Below are positions 1 through 8,169 of a stretch of DNA of 42,957 nt, one piece after another. The stretch's first letter is position 1. Every line of letters begins with the position of its first letter. This DNA comes from Planctomycetota bacterium (GTDB lineage Bacteria > Planctomycetota > Planctomycetia > Gemmatales > Gemmataceae): NCBI GenBank assembly GCA_021781415.1, contig JAJXWW010000155.1, positions 1 to 42,957 on the forward strand, in the 5' to 3' direction. Both the position numbers and the translations under genes were made by a program. A model generated the notes under the pieces. It saw nothing but the letters and a program-made list of their open reading frames with translations. It made no database searches and was not told where the DNA came from.

Positions 1-378
1 AGTGTTGTCGGAGAAAGCGATCATCAACCGGGCTGTATCTCGAAGAGAGAACTCGGCTCCGTCGCTGAAATGCTCGGTGAGAATACCGCTGCCGGGCACT
101 TTGTCGGCGGCACGGAGCCTCACGCGATCCGAAAGTTTGAGTTTGTCGTCTTGAGCTTGCCGATGCAGTTCGATCAGCACGGCAATTTTAATGAGGCTGG
201 CCGTCGGCATGACCTCGTCGGCGTTGCGATAGTAACTTTCCCCGGTTTCCAGATTCTTCACGGCGAGCGCGACGTTGCCTTCGTGTTTCCGCGCCAACGG
301 AGTGAGCCTCGCTTCGAGCGTGGTTCTCGCCAATGGTTCGTCGTGGAACGCCATGCCGAGAACGAGTAAAGCGAACAT
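1..378 (-). CDS. Class A beta-lactamase-like serine hydrolase (3' end outside window)
   Basis: This is the first 126 codons of a penicillin-binding/beta-lactamase-fold serine hydrolase; the rest lies beyond position 1. The SxxK motif with the would-be nucleophile is at Ser61-Leu-Ile-Lys64, in the context TASLIKIAVL. A class A-like SDN motif sits at residues 123-125. The order and spacing match PF13354 enzymes, which hydrolyse beta-lactams or related acyl amides. The ATG at 378 follows an AAAGG ribosome site. The short hydrophobic start (FALLVLGMA) could be an export signal. The KTG motif and the omega-loop glutamate are outside the window, so real beta-lactamase activity cannot be judged; many planctomycete homologues are only annotated as serine hydrolases. 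Confidence 0.8.
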   Translation of the reverse strand, partial: MFALLVLGMAFHDEPLARTTLEARLTPLARKHEGNVALAVKNLETGESYYRNADEVMPTASLIKIAVLIELHRQAQDDKLKLSDRVRLRAADKVPGSGILTEHFSDGAEFSLRDTARLMIAFSDNT

Positions 379-399
379 AGACAGCCTTTCTGCGAGCAA

Positions 400-1059
400 T
401 TAACGCCGACGCTTCAAGCAGGCGAATAGATCCTTCAAAGACAAGCGGAATCCCGGTAGAACCGATCCGCCGTCGAGGCTGCCCGTCTTGCTAATTGGCA
501 CTACGTCTATCGGCGAGGTATAGGCTTTCGCCGTTCGCGTCTTGGGATCGATCACCCACACCAATTCCACTCCGGCTCGGAAGTAATCTTGTAGTTTGCG
601 ATCGATTTCCGCTTTGGTATTGCTGGGACTGAGTACCTCGACGGCGAGATTGGGCGCGATGTTACTGATACCTTCATCGGGCACTTCATCGTTCGGCAAA
701 TTTTCCCACGAGATGAAACTCACATCGGGGATACGCACCTGACCGGGAAAGGTCCGGATCATTCCGTCCGCACCCAACACGATGCCTTCCGCGTTCACAC
801 CGAGGAAGTCGTGGATCAAATGGGCAAGGAACGACGCTAATATCGATTCGCGGATACCCATCGCTTTCTCCACGAGTACGCCGTCGATCAACTCGCATAA
901 ACGAGGTTCCGGGCCGGCACGCACCGCGAGTACATCTTTTTCGGTGGCCATTCCAGGAGGCGCGTCCATGCGAATGCGCTCCAAAGGCACTCCGCCGAGT
1001 CGTTCCATCAACGCGGCGAAGTTGTCGAATTTCGGTCGTTGGAGTGTTCCCGTCGCCAT
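400..1059 (-). CDS. Uma2 family (DUF820) restriction-endonuclease-like protein
   Basis: A 219-residue protein of the Uma2/DUF820 family, a PD-(D/E)XK-fold group that is abundant in planctomycetes and cyanobacteria and has no settled cellular role. The putative catalytic set is visible: Asp112 in IPDVSFI, Glu141 in VEVLSPSN and Lys155 in DRKLQDYF, followed by the usual strand VELVWVID. The ATG at 1059 is chosen over an upstream in-frame ATG at 1152 because AGGAGGAG lies just ahead of it; the longer version would also run across two hairpin repeats. The sugar isomerase gene lies upstream on the same strand. A nuclease activity is known for the fold but not shown for this subfamily. Confidence 0.85.
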   Translation of the reverse strand: MATGTLQRPKFDNFAALMERLGGVPLERIRMDAPPGMATEKDVLAVRAGPEPRLCELIDGVLVEKAMGIRESILASFLAHLIHDFLGVNAEGIVLGADGMIRTFPGQVRIPDVSFISWENLPNDEVPDEGISNIAPNLAVEVLSPSNTKAEIDRKLQDYFRAGVELVWVIDPKTRTAKAYTSPIDVVPISKTGSLDGGSVLPGFRLSLKDLFACLKRRR

Positions 1060-1078
1060 CGTTTCTCCTCCTAAAATC

Positions 1079-1137
1079 GGCGAACCGGCAGCGTAAGCTG
1101 CCGGGTAGTGGCGAACCGGCGGCATCAGCCGCCGGGT
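1079..1137. repeat. Two tandem 28-bp hairpin repeats (GGCGAACCGGC..GCCGGGT type)
   Basis: Copy 1 (1079-1106) and copy 2 (1110-1137) share the frame GGCGAACCGGC-N-GC....GC-N-GCCGGGT. Each forms an 8-bp stem: CCGGCAGC/GCTGCCGG in copy 1 and CCGGCGGC/GCCGCCGG in copy 2. The base pair that differs between the copies changes on both sides, so pairing is kept. They lie between the isomerase stop and the Uma2 start. A third, weaker copy is at 23716-23743. Confidence 0.75.
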
Positions 1138-1141
1138 GAAA

Positions 1142-2068
1142 TCATGCTCCATACTTCTTGCGCATCTTTTCCAAGAACTGCTTGCTATCGGCGGTCACGT
1201 CCCAAGCGTGCGGCCAGAAGCACAGATCGACGCACCACCAATTGTTCGGCACGCCGGACTCGTTGATTGCCGGTAGCAGAGTATCGAAATCGAGCTTGCC
1301 GGTGCCGAACGGATTGTGGGTACTCGTTTGATGTTCGTTGAGCGAACCGTCGGAGTCGATCAGGTGTACATGGGTGATCTTGCCCTTGAGTTTGTGCAAC
1401 ATCTCCAGCTCGCCGCCGGGGAGCGTTTCTTTCTCGCCCTGCTGGTTGGCTGCGACGGTTGCGCACATGTGGGCGTGGCAGGTATCGTACAACACGCCGA
1501 AGTTCTTATTACCCTTGGAGCGGACCCCCTCGACGATGGCGAACACTTCCGAAGGCTTGTTGAAGACGAAGCCCGGCTCGAATTCGAAGGTCACGTTCAT
1601 GCCGTGATCGGCGGCAATTTTGCTGCATTTGTCCCACACGGCGATGAGGCGATTCAGGCCGACCTTGGGGTCCATCTTCGACGTCTGGAAGAAGTCGGGC
1701 GGCTCGACGGTATCGACGCGGATCGTCTGGATGCCGAGATCGGCGGCGAAGACGGTGTAGCCGAGGAATGCGGAAATGTAGGGCAGCGGGGCTTCGTCCA
1801 GAATCGACGGTCCCGGTTTCTTGAAACTCCACAGATCGACGGCGATGCCGGAGAATTCCAAGCCGTGATCGGCAACTTCTTTTTTCAGCGCCAGCCGAGC
1901 CGCCTTCGTCGGATGCGACAGCGGCGTGGGGTGGACGCCGAAGCTGCCCAACTCGACGCCGTCGTAGCCGAGATGGTGCAATTTGTGCAGGATTTCATGG
2001 AAGTCGTTGGTCGGCTTCTCTTGATTGAAGATATAGGCCCAACTGCCAATGGAGAGTTTCTTCTTCAT
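1142..2068 (-). CDS. Sugar phosphate isomerase/epimerase, xylose-isomerase-like TIM barrel
   Basis: A 308-residue AP-endonuclease-2/xylose isomerase-like TIM-barrel protein (PF01261), the group that holds sugar-phosphate and inositol-type isomerases and epimerases. Visible marks are the first barrel strand GYDGVELGSFGVHP, a metal-ligand glutamate segment VTFEFEPGF, the histidines in DTCHAHMC, and THVHLIDSDG. The ATG at 2068 has AAGGAG upstream and begins MKKKLSIGSWAYIF; a longer open frame upstream is not expected to be translated. No signal peptide is seen, so it is probably cytoplasmic. The substrate cannot be read from sequence. It lies upstream of and on the same strand as the Uma2 gene, separated by two hairpins. 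Confidence 0.85.
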   Translation of the reverse strand: MKKKLSIGSWAYIFNQEKPTNDFHEILHKLHHLGYDGVELGSFGVHPTPLSHPTKAARLALKKEVADHGLEFSGIAVDLWSFKKPGPSILDEAPLPYISAFLGYTVFAADLGIQTIRVDTVEPPDFFQTSKMDPKVGLNRLIAVWDKCSKIAADHGMNVTFEFEPGFVFNKPSEVFAIVEGVRSKGNKNFGVLYDTCHAHMCATVAANQQGEKETLPGGELEMLHKLKGKITHVHLIDSDGSLNEHQTSTHNPFGTGKLDFDTLLPAINESGVPNNWWCVDLCFWPHAWDVTADSKQFLEKMRKKYGA

Positions 2069-2228
2069 GGTGCTTGCTCCTTGAATCGTCGATTCACTCG
2101 TTTCCAATGTAGCGCAAGAATTTAAGCGATGGACGGACCTTATCATACGAAGCAACCGCGATCTCGGCAGGAAGATGCTCGATCCTCGCATTGAAACCGA
2201 TTGAGGGCGACCGCTTCGTTCGTCCGAA

Positions 2229-2960
2229 TCACCAGTCATCGCCCAAGGCCTCACCGCCGTTGCGCGTGATGGCGGCGCGAAGCGTGGACGCGGAGATGTC
2301 CCTGCGGATGTAATGAACGGAACCATCCACGAGGGCGGCGCGAATCATGTTGCGAAAGAGGGGTTTCGGCAGCGACGGAGAACTCTCCGCATCGAATGGA
2401 ATGTCTTCCGGCTTCGTCCACGGCGTCGGCGTCCCTCCTTCCACGATCAAAATCGTGTTCGACGTGCCATCGGGAAAATCTCCTGGAATTTTTAGCTCTT
2501 TTTTATCCTCGAAGGCCGCGCCTTCCCCGACGAAGACATGGCAAACCGTGTGAGACGCCAGCATCCGCGATTTCTTACCCGGCGGCGGTTCATACGTTCC
2601 CGGCATGAGTTCCAAGAGCGGTAGATTGTGCGGACTGTCCCAGGATTCGTCGAGATGAAATCGGTCGTACAGTTCGCCCTGCTCCATGTACGGTAGAATC
2701 AAGACGCGCCAACTATGGAGTGGGCGGCCATCTTTGCCGTACACGACGGCGGGAGGCATTCGGCCATGCTCGGCTTGATAGTTGAGCATGGCCAAAGCCA
2801 GCTGTTTCAGGCTTCAAGTGGCACGGTCGGAAGCATCTTGTATTCGATCGACGACGGCAAACACCGTCGCGCCCACAACCAAGATCATGGACAGAACCAG
2901 CGCGGCGTAGAGAAGCCACTTCCGTGATCTCGGTCGGCTCGGAAGAGAATTGTGAGACAT
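2229..2960 (-). pseudogene. DUF1559-type type II-pseudopilin-like protein interrupted by in-frame TGA
   Basis: Read from the ATG at 2960, the frame encodes a basic N-terminus and one membrane anchor (about residues 15-37, WLLYAALVLSMILVVGATVF), then DRIQDASDRAT. It then meets TGA at 2814-2816 as codon 49. The same frame continues without shift into SLKQLALAMLNYQ and a DUF1559 (SBP_bac_10) body: SWRVLILPYMEQ, FPDGTSNTILIVEGG, and the ending DGSVHYIRRDIS. DUF1559 proteins are anchored, pilin-like planctomycete proteins of unclear role. The single stop separates the anchor from the body, so a full protein would require read-through or a sequence error. A TTG at 2795 could restart translation of an anchorless 188-residue product. 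The total is 243 sense-equivalent codons, a little shorter than common family members. Confidence 0.75.
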
Positions 2961-3041
2961 TTTTCATTCTCAATTTCAGGGGCGAACGGTTCGTCTTGTG
3001 TTAGAATGATACCACGATGGAAGGGGATAAGAATCGTTTTT

Positions 3042-5165
3042 ATGCGAGATTTCGTGATGAAGCGCTTGCACGCGGCGATGGTTTGTGTCTTCCTCCTTTT
3101 GCAGATCTCCGTCTCGTCCGCTCTGGCGCAGGGGACGGCGGAAGATTACGAGCGTTCGGGCAAACTCCGGGCGCGAACCCAGAACAAAGTCTACAAAGAC
3201 CGTGTAACTCCGCATTGGTTGGAAGACCATCGACGCTTCTGGTATCGCAATGATTTGCCGGGTGGAAAGACCGAGTTTATCCTGATCGATGCCGAGAAGG
3301 GCGAACGTCGGCAAATCGAAGAGGAAGACATCGCCGCTCTTGGAAAATCGGTCGAAACGCCATCGTCGGAGGTGCCTCCGAGAAGAGGTCGGCGCGGCGA
3401 ACGTCCGCGCGCCGAATCTCCCGACGGCAAATGGACCGCCTTCGTCAAAGAGCACAATTTACATCTGCGCGCCAAGGAAGGCGGCAAGGAAATCGCCTTG
3501 AGCAAGGACGGCAACGCGGAAGATGGCTATCGAGAGGGTGTGTTCTGGTCGCCGGATAGCAAGAAAATAGTCGCACTGCGCACCAAGAAAGGACAAGAAC
3601 ACAAGATCCACCTCATCGAATCGTCACCGCGCGACCAGCTTCAGCCGAAGCTGCACACACTCGATTACCTCAAACCCGGCGATCGGATCGACCGAACGAA
3701 ACCCCATCTGTTCGATGTGGCCGAGCGCAAGGAAATCGCCGTCGCGGATACGTTGTTCGCCAATCCGTGGAGCGTGCAAGACGTACGATGGTCTCCCGAT
3801 TCTCGGCGTTTCACTTTCATCTACAATGAGCGAGGCCATCGGGTGCTGCGCCTCGTCGGCGTGGAGGCCGACAAGGGAACCGCTCGCGCCATCGTGGACG
3901 AGCAGAGTAAGACATTTATCGACTATAATAGTAAGTTTTTCGTTCATTATCTCGATGCCACGAACGAAATCGTCTGGATGTCCGAACGCGACGGCTGGAA
4001 CCATCTCTATTTCTACGATGCGGCGACGGGGCGCGTGAAAAATCAAATCACGAAGGGGCCGTGGGTAGTGCGCGGCGTCGACCGCATCGACGACGCGGCG
4101 AGAAAAATCTGGTTTCGCGTTGGCGGGATTCATCCGGGCCAAGATCCCTACTACGTTCACCATTGCCGCATCAACTTCGATGGGAGCGCTTCGACCTTCC
4201 TCACCGACGGCGACGGGACGCACCGCATCGAATACTCCCCGGATCGCCGCTACTATCTCGACAACTATTCTCGCGTGGAGATGCCGCCCATCACCGAATT
4301 GCGGCGTTCCGAGGACGGCAAACGGATTTGCGAACTCGAACGCGCCGACATCCGCCCTTTGTTGAGAACGGGATGGAAACCGCCCGAGCGCTTTGTCGCC
4401 AAAGGCCGCGATGGGAAGACGGACATCCACGGCGTTATCTTTCGACCGACGAACCTGGATGCAAACAAGAAGTATCCGATAATCGAGCAAATCTACGCCG
4501 GTCCTCAAGGTTCCTTCACGCCCAAACCGTTCCTCGCGTTCCACCATCCCCAAGAGCTGGCCGAACTGGGTTTCATCGTCGTTCAAATCGACGGCATGGG
4601 AACCAACAACCGCTCGAAAGCGTTCCACGATGTCTGTTGGAAGAACCTCGGCGACGCAGGTTTGCCGGATCGCATTTTGTGGATGAAGGCTGCCGCGGCG
4701 AAGTATCCGTATCTGGATCTGAAGCGCGTCGGCATTTACGGAGGGTCGGCCGGCGGACAGAATGCCCTCCGAGCCGTCTTGGCTCACGGCGATTTCTATA
4801 AGGCCGCTTCAGCGAATTGCGGTTGCCACGACAACCGCATGGATAAAATCTGGTGGAACGAGTTGTGGATGGGTTGGCCCATCGGCCCGCACTATGCCGA
4901 ACAGTCGAACGTCACCAACGCCCATAAGCTGCGCGGCAAATTGTTGTTGACGGTCGGCGAGATGGATCGCAATGTCGATCCCGCTTCGACGATGCAAGTG
5001 GTCGACGCCCTGATCAAAGCCGGCAAGGACTTTGAGCTGCTCGTCGTCCCCGGCGCGGGGCACGGCACGCCCGGAGGGTATGCCAAGAGGCGCGAGCAAG
5101 ACTTCTTCGTCCGCCATCTGCTCGGCGTCGAACCCCCGAATCGCAACGCTCCCCCTTCGGAGTGA
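3042..5165 (+). CDS. Secreted S9 family peptidase (dipeptidyl peptidase IV-like)
   Basis: A 707-residue serine peptidase of the prolyl oligopeptidase family. The N-terminus carries a signal peptide (KRLHAAMVCVFLLLQISVSSALAQG), so it is exported. Residues of about 100-430 form a DPPIV-type beta-propeller with SPDSK/SPDSR repeats; the C-terminal alpha/beta hydrolase has the triad Ser569 in YGGSAGGQ, Asp642 in GEMDRNVD and His674 in GAGHGTPGG. The Asp-His spacing of 32 matches DPPIV. ATG at 3042 or 3057 are both possible starts; neither has a strong ribosome site and both keep the signal peptide. The gene is divergent from the broken DUF1559 gene. A periplasmic peptide-scavenging role is inferred from the family. 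Confidence 0.9.
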   Translation: MRDFVMKRLHAAMVCVFLLLQISVSSALAQGTAEDYERSGKLRARTQNKVYKDRVTPHWLEDHRRFWYRNDLPGGKTEFILIDAEKGERRQIEEEDIAALGKSVETPSSEVPPRRGRRGERPRAESPDGKWTAFVKEHNLHLRAKEGGKEIALSKDGNAEDGYREGVFWSPDSKKIVALRTKKGQEHKIHLIESSPRDQLQPKLHTLDYLKPGDRIDRTKPHLFDVAERKEIAVADTLFANPWSVQDVRWSPDSRRFTFIYNERGHRVLRLVGVEADKGTARAIVDEQSKTFIDYNSKFFVHYLDATNEIVWMSERDGWNHLYFYDAATGRVKNQITKGPWVVRGVDRIDDAARKIWFRVGGIHPGQDPYYVHHCRINFDGSASTFLTDGDGTHRIEYSPDRRYYLDNYSRVEMPPITELRRSEDGKRICELERADIRPLLRTGWKPPERFVAKGRDGKTDIHGVIFRPTNLDANKKYPIIEQIYAGPQGSFTPKPFLAFHHPQELAELGFIVVQIDGMGTNNRSKAFHDVCWKNLGDAGLPDRILWMKAAAAKYPYLDLKRVGIYGGSAGGQNALRAVLAHGDFYKAASANCGCHDNRMDKIWWNELWMGWPIGPHYAEQSNVTNAHKLRGKLLLTVGEMDRNVDPASTMQVVDALIKAGKDFELLVVPGAGHGTPGGYAKRREQDFFVRHLLGVEPPNRNAPPSE

Positions 5166-5334
5166 GAAGCGATCTCGCCGCAGAGCGAAACTGAGAGAGC
5201 TACTCTGGCATTTGCGCTTGGGGGACGTGTATACTTACCTCATAAGGATGCGCGGCAAATAGGTCGTCGATAGGGTAAATCGTTCGAGGTATTTTCATTC
5301 GCCCTCGTCGCCGCGGCACCCGTAGAGACCATCC

Positions 5335-6261
5335 ATGCAAGACACGCACCAATATCTCGATCCCATCGCGCTGGCCAAGATTCGCAATTTGGAGATGCAG
5401 GCTCGGCTGATCGTCGAAGGCTATCTCTCGGGCATGCACAAAAGCCCCTATCACGGTTTCTCGGTCGAGTTCGCCCAGCACCGCGAGTATGTGCCCGGCG
5501 ACGATTTGAAGCATCTCGATTGGAAGGTGTACAGTCGAACCGGACGCTTTTACCTGAAGCAATACGAAGAAGAGACGAATCTTGCCTGTTGGCTGCTCGT
5601 CGATGCGAGCGAGTCGATGCAGTATGGCTCCGGCCCGATCGGCGACGACGGCAGACCCCTCGTCAGCAAATACGACTATGCTTGCATGGGCGCCGCCGCC
5701 TTGGCGTATCTCATTCTGCATCAGCAGGACGCTGCCGGTCTGGTCACCTACGACAATCAAGTGCGGCAACTGCTGAAACCGGCCAGCCAGCCGTCTCATC
5801 TCAAGCAAATGATCGCCTGCCTGAGCAAAGGAGCCGGGCGCGAACGTACCCGATTGGCTCCCATCTTCCACGATCTCGCCGAGCGCGTCACGCGCCGCGG
5901 CATCATCGTGGTCCTCAGCGATTTTTTCGACGATATGACGGATATTCTTAATGGACTAAAGCACTTGCGGCACAAGCGGCACGAGGTCATCGTAATGCAC
6001 GTCCTCGATCGCGCCGAGTTGGACTTTCCGTTTCAAGAGGCGACTCTGTTTCGCGGCCTGGAGCAGTATCCCGAAATGCTCACCGATCCGCGTTCGCTCC
6101 GGGACGGCTATCTCGAACAAGTGCAGAATTTCATGTCGGAGTTGCAGCACGGCTGTCTGGCGCAGAACATCGACTATATCACACTGCGAACCGACATGCA
6201 GTTGGGCATCGTGTTGTCGAGCTATTTGGCCCATCGCCTGGCGCGGAGCAGTCGTCATTGA
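5335..6261 (+). CDS. DUF58 domain protein (MoxR/VWA-associated)
   Basis: A 308-residue DUF58 (PF01882) protein. The family hallmark lies near residues 55-80: REYVPGDDLKHLDWKVYSR and RFYLKQYEEE. It is followed by a von Willebrand-like half with LLVDASESMQYG as a metal-site-like DxSxS motif. There is no signal peptide or transmembrane segment, so it is likely cytoplasmic or peripheral. In known clusters DUF58 proteins are encoded between a MoxR AAA+ ATPase and BatA/VWA membrane proteins and are thought to take part in assembly or stress functions. Here the BatA/VWA gene follows at 8170 with two DUF4058 genes between, and MoxR is not in the window. A TATACT element at 5230-5235 may belong to a promoter. 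Confidence 0.9.
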   Translation: MQDTHQYLDPIALAKIRNLEMQARLIVEGYLSGMHKSPYHGFSVEFAQHREYVPGDDLKHLDWKVYSRTGRFYLKQYEEETNLACWLLVDASESMQYGSGPIGDDGRPLVSKYDYACMGAAALAYLILHQQDAAGLVTYDNQVRQLLKPASQPSHLKQMIACLSKGAGRERTRLAPIFHDLAERVTRRGIIVVLSDFFDDMTDILNGLKHLRHKRHEVIVMHVLDRAELDFPFQEATLFRGLEQYPEMLTDPRSLRDGYLEQVQNFMSELQHGCLAQNIDYITLRTDMQLGIVLSSYLAHRLARSSRH

Positions 6262-6296
6262 ACGCCGATCCTCTTCTTCTCGATGGAGGAAAAACG

Positions 6297-7058
6297 ATGC
6301 CGGTTCACGATTGGTCTCAAGTCGATGCGAGTGTATATCACCATTTTCATCAGCGCTGGACCATCGCCATTTGCGATGCCTTGAACTCGGGACTCTTGCC
6401 CCGTGGATATTCGGCCCTCGTCGAACAACATACGGGAGGAGTGGCTCCCGATGTTCTCGCCTTCGAGCGGCGGGGCGGATCGAATCGTCCGTCGGAGCCG
6501 AGCGGAGGCGTTCTGACGGCCACTCCGCCTCAAACGCGCCTGGTGAGACAGGCCAAAGCCGCTTTGGCAGTTCGCGCCAACCGCATTGTCATCCGCCATC
6601 GACTTGGCGTAGTTGTTTGCGTTATGGAGATTGTCTCGCCCGGCAATAAGGGCAGCAGAGCGGCTTTCCGCGCCTTCGTGGAAAAATCGATCGACTTCCT
6701 CCGGCGTGGGATTCATGTACTCATCATCGACCTGCTGCCGCCGACGCCGCGCGATCCGCAGGGCGTACACAAGGCCATCTGGGATGAGATTGAGGAAGAG
6801 CCGTTTGAACGGCCGCTCGACAAACCGTTGACCTTGGCCGCCTATGTCGCTGGGGATTTGCTCGTCGGAAGCGAGACAACCGCCTACGTCGAACTTGTTG
6901 GCGTCGGCGATCCTCTGCCGGACATGCCTGCGTATCTGACGCGGGATGGATATGTCTCGGTACCTCTGGAAGCGACCTACCAAACGGCTTGGGGAACTTG
7001 TCCCGCCGATCTCCGCGAGTTGGTGGAGACGGGAAAGCTATCGGGCGAAGACGAGTGA
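6297..7058 (+). CDS. DUF4058 family protein, copy 1
   Basis: A 253-residue DUF4058 protein beginning MPVHDWSQVDASVYHHFHQRW, which is typical of the family. The ATG at 6297 has GGAGGA in front; a TTG further upstream overlapping the DUF58 stop is less likely. Function is unknown. What can be seen is an ordered set Asp52 (APDVLAFE), Glu111 (VMEIVSPGNK) and Lys130 (FVEKSIDFLRRG), ahead of a strand VLIIDLL. This mirrors the Asp-Glu-Lys layout of Uma2 nucleases, so a restriction-endonuclease-like fold is my inference. Only 35 bp separate it from the DUF58 stop, and a second DUF4058 gene follows. Confidence 0.85.
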   Translation: MPVHDWSQVDASVYHHFHQRWTIAICDALNSGLLPRGYSALVEQHTGGVAPDVLAFERRGGSNRPSEPSGGVLTATPPQTRLVRQAKAALAVRANRIVIRHRLGVVVCVMEIVSPGNKGSRAAFRAFVEKSIDFLRRGIHVLIIDLLPPTPRDPQGVHKAIWDEIEEEPFERPLDKPLTLAAYVAGDLLVGSETTAYVELVGVGDPLPDMPAYLTRDGYVSVPLEATYQTAWGTCPADLRELVETGKLSGEDE

Positions 7059-7071
7059 GAGGTCGTCCCAC

Positions 7072-7110
7072 AAGCCCCTCTCCCCCGAGTACAGGGGCGA
7101 AGGGGGCTTT
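7072..7110 (+). terminator. Imperfect GC-rich hairpin followed by TTT after DUF4058 copy 1
   Basis: AAGCCCC-CTCCCC pairs imperfectly with GGGGCGAAGGGGGCTT across a loop of about 8 nt and ends in TTT. It lies 13 bp after the stop of the first DUF4058 gene. It may be a weak intrinsic terminator or one of the C/G-rich dispersed repeats common in such genomes; compare 36291-36321. Confidence 0.4.
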
Positions 7111-7174
7111 GCGGATAGTCTCTGAGCGCGGTGGTTCCGATAAGTAAAACTGGCGTCGTTTCCGTGGAGGAGTC

Positions 7175-7912
7175 ATGCCGTTACTCGATCACTTTCACCC
7201 GCCGTTGAGTGCCCAGCGACGCTGGGAATCGTTCCACTCGAGTTGGGCTACTCGGCTTGCCGATGCTCTCACGGAACGCTGGCTGCCTCCGAACTACATC
7301 GCCGAAGAACACGTTCACTTCGGCCCATCGGTCGAGATTGACGTTGCTGCCTTCGAGCGGGACACCTCGGCACCCTTGGCGGGAGAAAGTGGGACAATAT
7401 CCACGGTGGAGACGCAAGTGTGGACGCCGCCCGTTGCCGACGGCGTTCTGGCCAGCGTCTTCCCCGATACGTTCGAGGTCCGTGTGCTGTGTACGGACAC
7501 TGGACCAAAATTGGTAGCGGCCATCGAGTTGATTAGCCCCGGCAATAAAGACCGGCCGAGCGAGAGAAAGGCTTTCGCCATCAAGTGTGCCAGTTACCTC
7601 TACCAAGGGATCAGCGTCCTCATTGTGGACATCGTGACGAACCGCCGGGCCAATCTTCACAACGAAATTCTGAATCTCATGGAGGGGGCCGATTGTCTTC
7701 GGTTGCCGGCCGAGTCGAACCTTTACGCGGTGGCCTATCAGCCGCTGCGACGCGGTCAAGAGGATACAATTGACGTTTGGCGCTCTCCTCTGGCATTGGG
7801 TCGAGTGCTGCCCACGCTGCCCCTTGGATTACGAGCCGATCTTGTCGTTCCGGTAGACTTCGAGGCCGCTTATGCCGAGTCTTGCTTGCGAAAACGACTA
7901 ACCGGATCATGA
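7175..7912 (+). CDS. DUF4058 family protein, copy 2
   Basis: A 245-residue DUF4058 protein, a diverged paralogue of the preceding gene. The ATG at 7175 has GGAGGAG immediately upstream. The same ordered residues appear: Asp56 (VEIDVAAFERD), Glu118 (AIELISPGNK), and a lysine in FAIKCASYLYQG before VLIVDIV. The N-terminal W..F...W pattern is also retained. Pairwise identity to copy 1 is clearly low outside these motifs, so this is an old duplication or independent acquisition rather than a recent copy. Function is unknown; see the note on a possible PD-(D/E)XK fold. Confidence 0.85.
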   Translation: MPLLDHFHPPLSAQRRWESFHSSWATRLADALTERWLPPNYIAEEHVHFGPSVEIDVAAFERDTSAPLAGESGTISTVETQVWTPPVADGVLASVFPDTFEVRVLCTDTGPKLVAAIELISPGNKDRPSERKAFAIKCASYLYQGISVLIVDIVTNRRANLHNEILNLMEGADCLRLPAESNLYAVAYQPLRRGQEDTIDVWRSPLALGRVLPTLPLGLRADLVVPVDFEAAYAESCLRKRLTGS

Positions 7913-7964
7913 ACTTCGGACTCCGATGATGTTCGTGTTGCCTAGTAGCATCAGGGAGCGTGTG

Positions 7965-7970
7965 TATACT
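7965..7970 (+). promoter_or_regulatory. TATACT element before the HicB-like remnant
   Basis: A TATACT hexamer 18 bp before the ATG of the HicB-like remnant. Identical hexamers occur at 5230-5235 (105 bp before the DUF58 start) and 14803-14808 (35 bp before the nitroreductase start). None has a convincing -35 at 16-18 bp, so the assignment is weak. Confidence 0.25.
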
Positions 7971-7988
7971 GAAAGGTAGGCGCTGGCT

Positions 7989-8069
7989 ATGAGATTCAAG
8001 GTGGCACTCTCGGTGTCGGACGAAGGTGATGCCGTCCATTTGCCTGGTTTGCCCGAGGCGTTCCGGTAG
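7989..8069 (+). pseudogene. HicB-like antitoxin remnant
   Basis: A 26-codon reading frame, MRFKVALSVSDEG then VHLPGLPEAFR and a TAG stop. It resembles the first strand pair of HicB-type proteins (M-[RK]-F-K-V-x-L...D-E-G...V-P-x-L-P-G). Full HicB-like proteins are about 70-130 residues, so the remainder (the loop and helix after LPG) is missing. A GAAAGGTAGG ribosome site and a TATACT element (7965-7970) stand in front, as if the 5' end of a real gene survives. No HicA toxin gene is adjacent. It could also be a chance match. Confidence 0.4.
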
Positions 8070-8169
8070 TTAATTTTCGGACGGGAGCGCCGAAGGGAAC
8101 CGTGCGCGCGGCAGTCGGCATCGAGCGTGGTGAGTTTCGCAAGCTCTACCCATATACAAGGAATGGGAG

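Noticed and set aside
2229..2960. Stop-codon recoding (TGA as an amino acid) for the DUF1559 gene
   Set aside because: TGA is used as a normal stop by many other genes in the window, and no selenocysteine-type context was seen; a point mutation or sequence error is simpler.
3624..4787. Long open frame on the minus strand opposite the S9 peptidase
   Set aside because: It lies fully inside a gene with clear catalytic motifs, has no recognisable domain, and its composition reflects the complementary strand of GC-rich codons.
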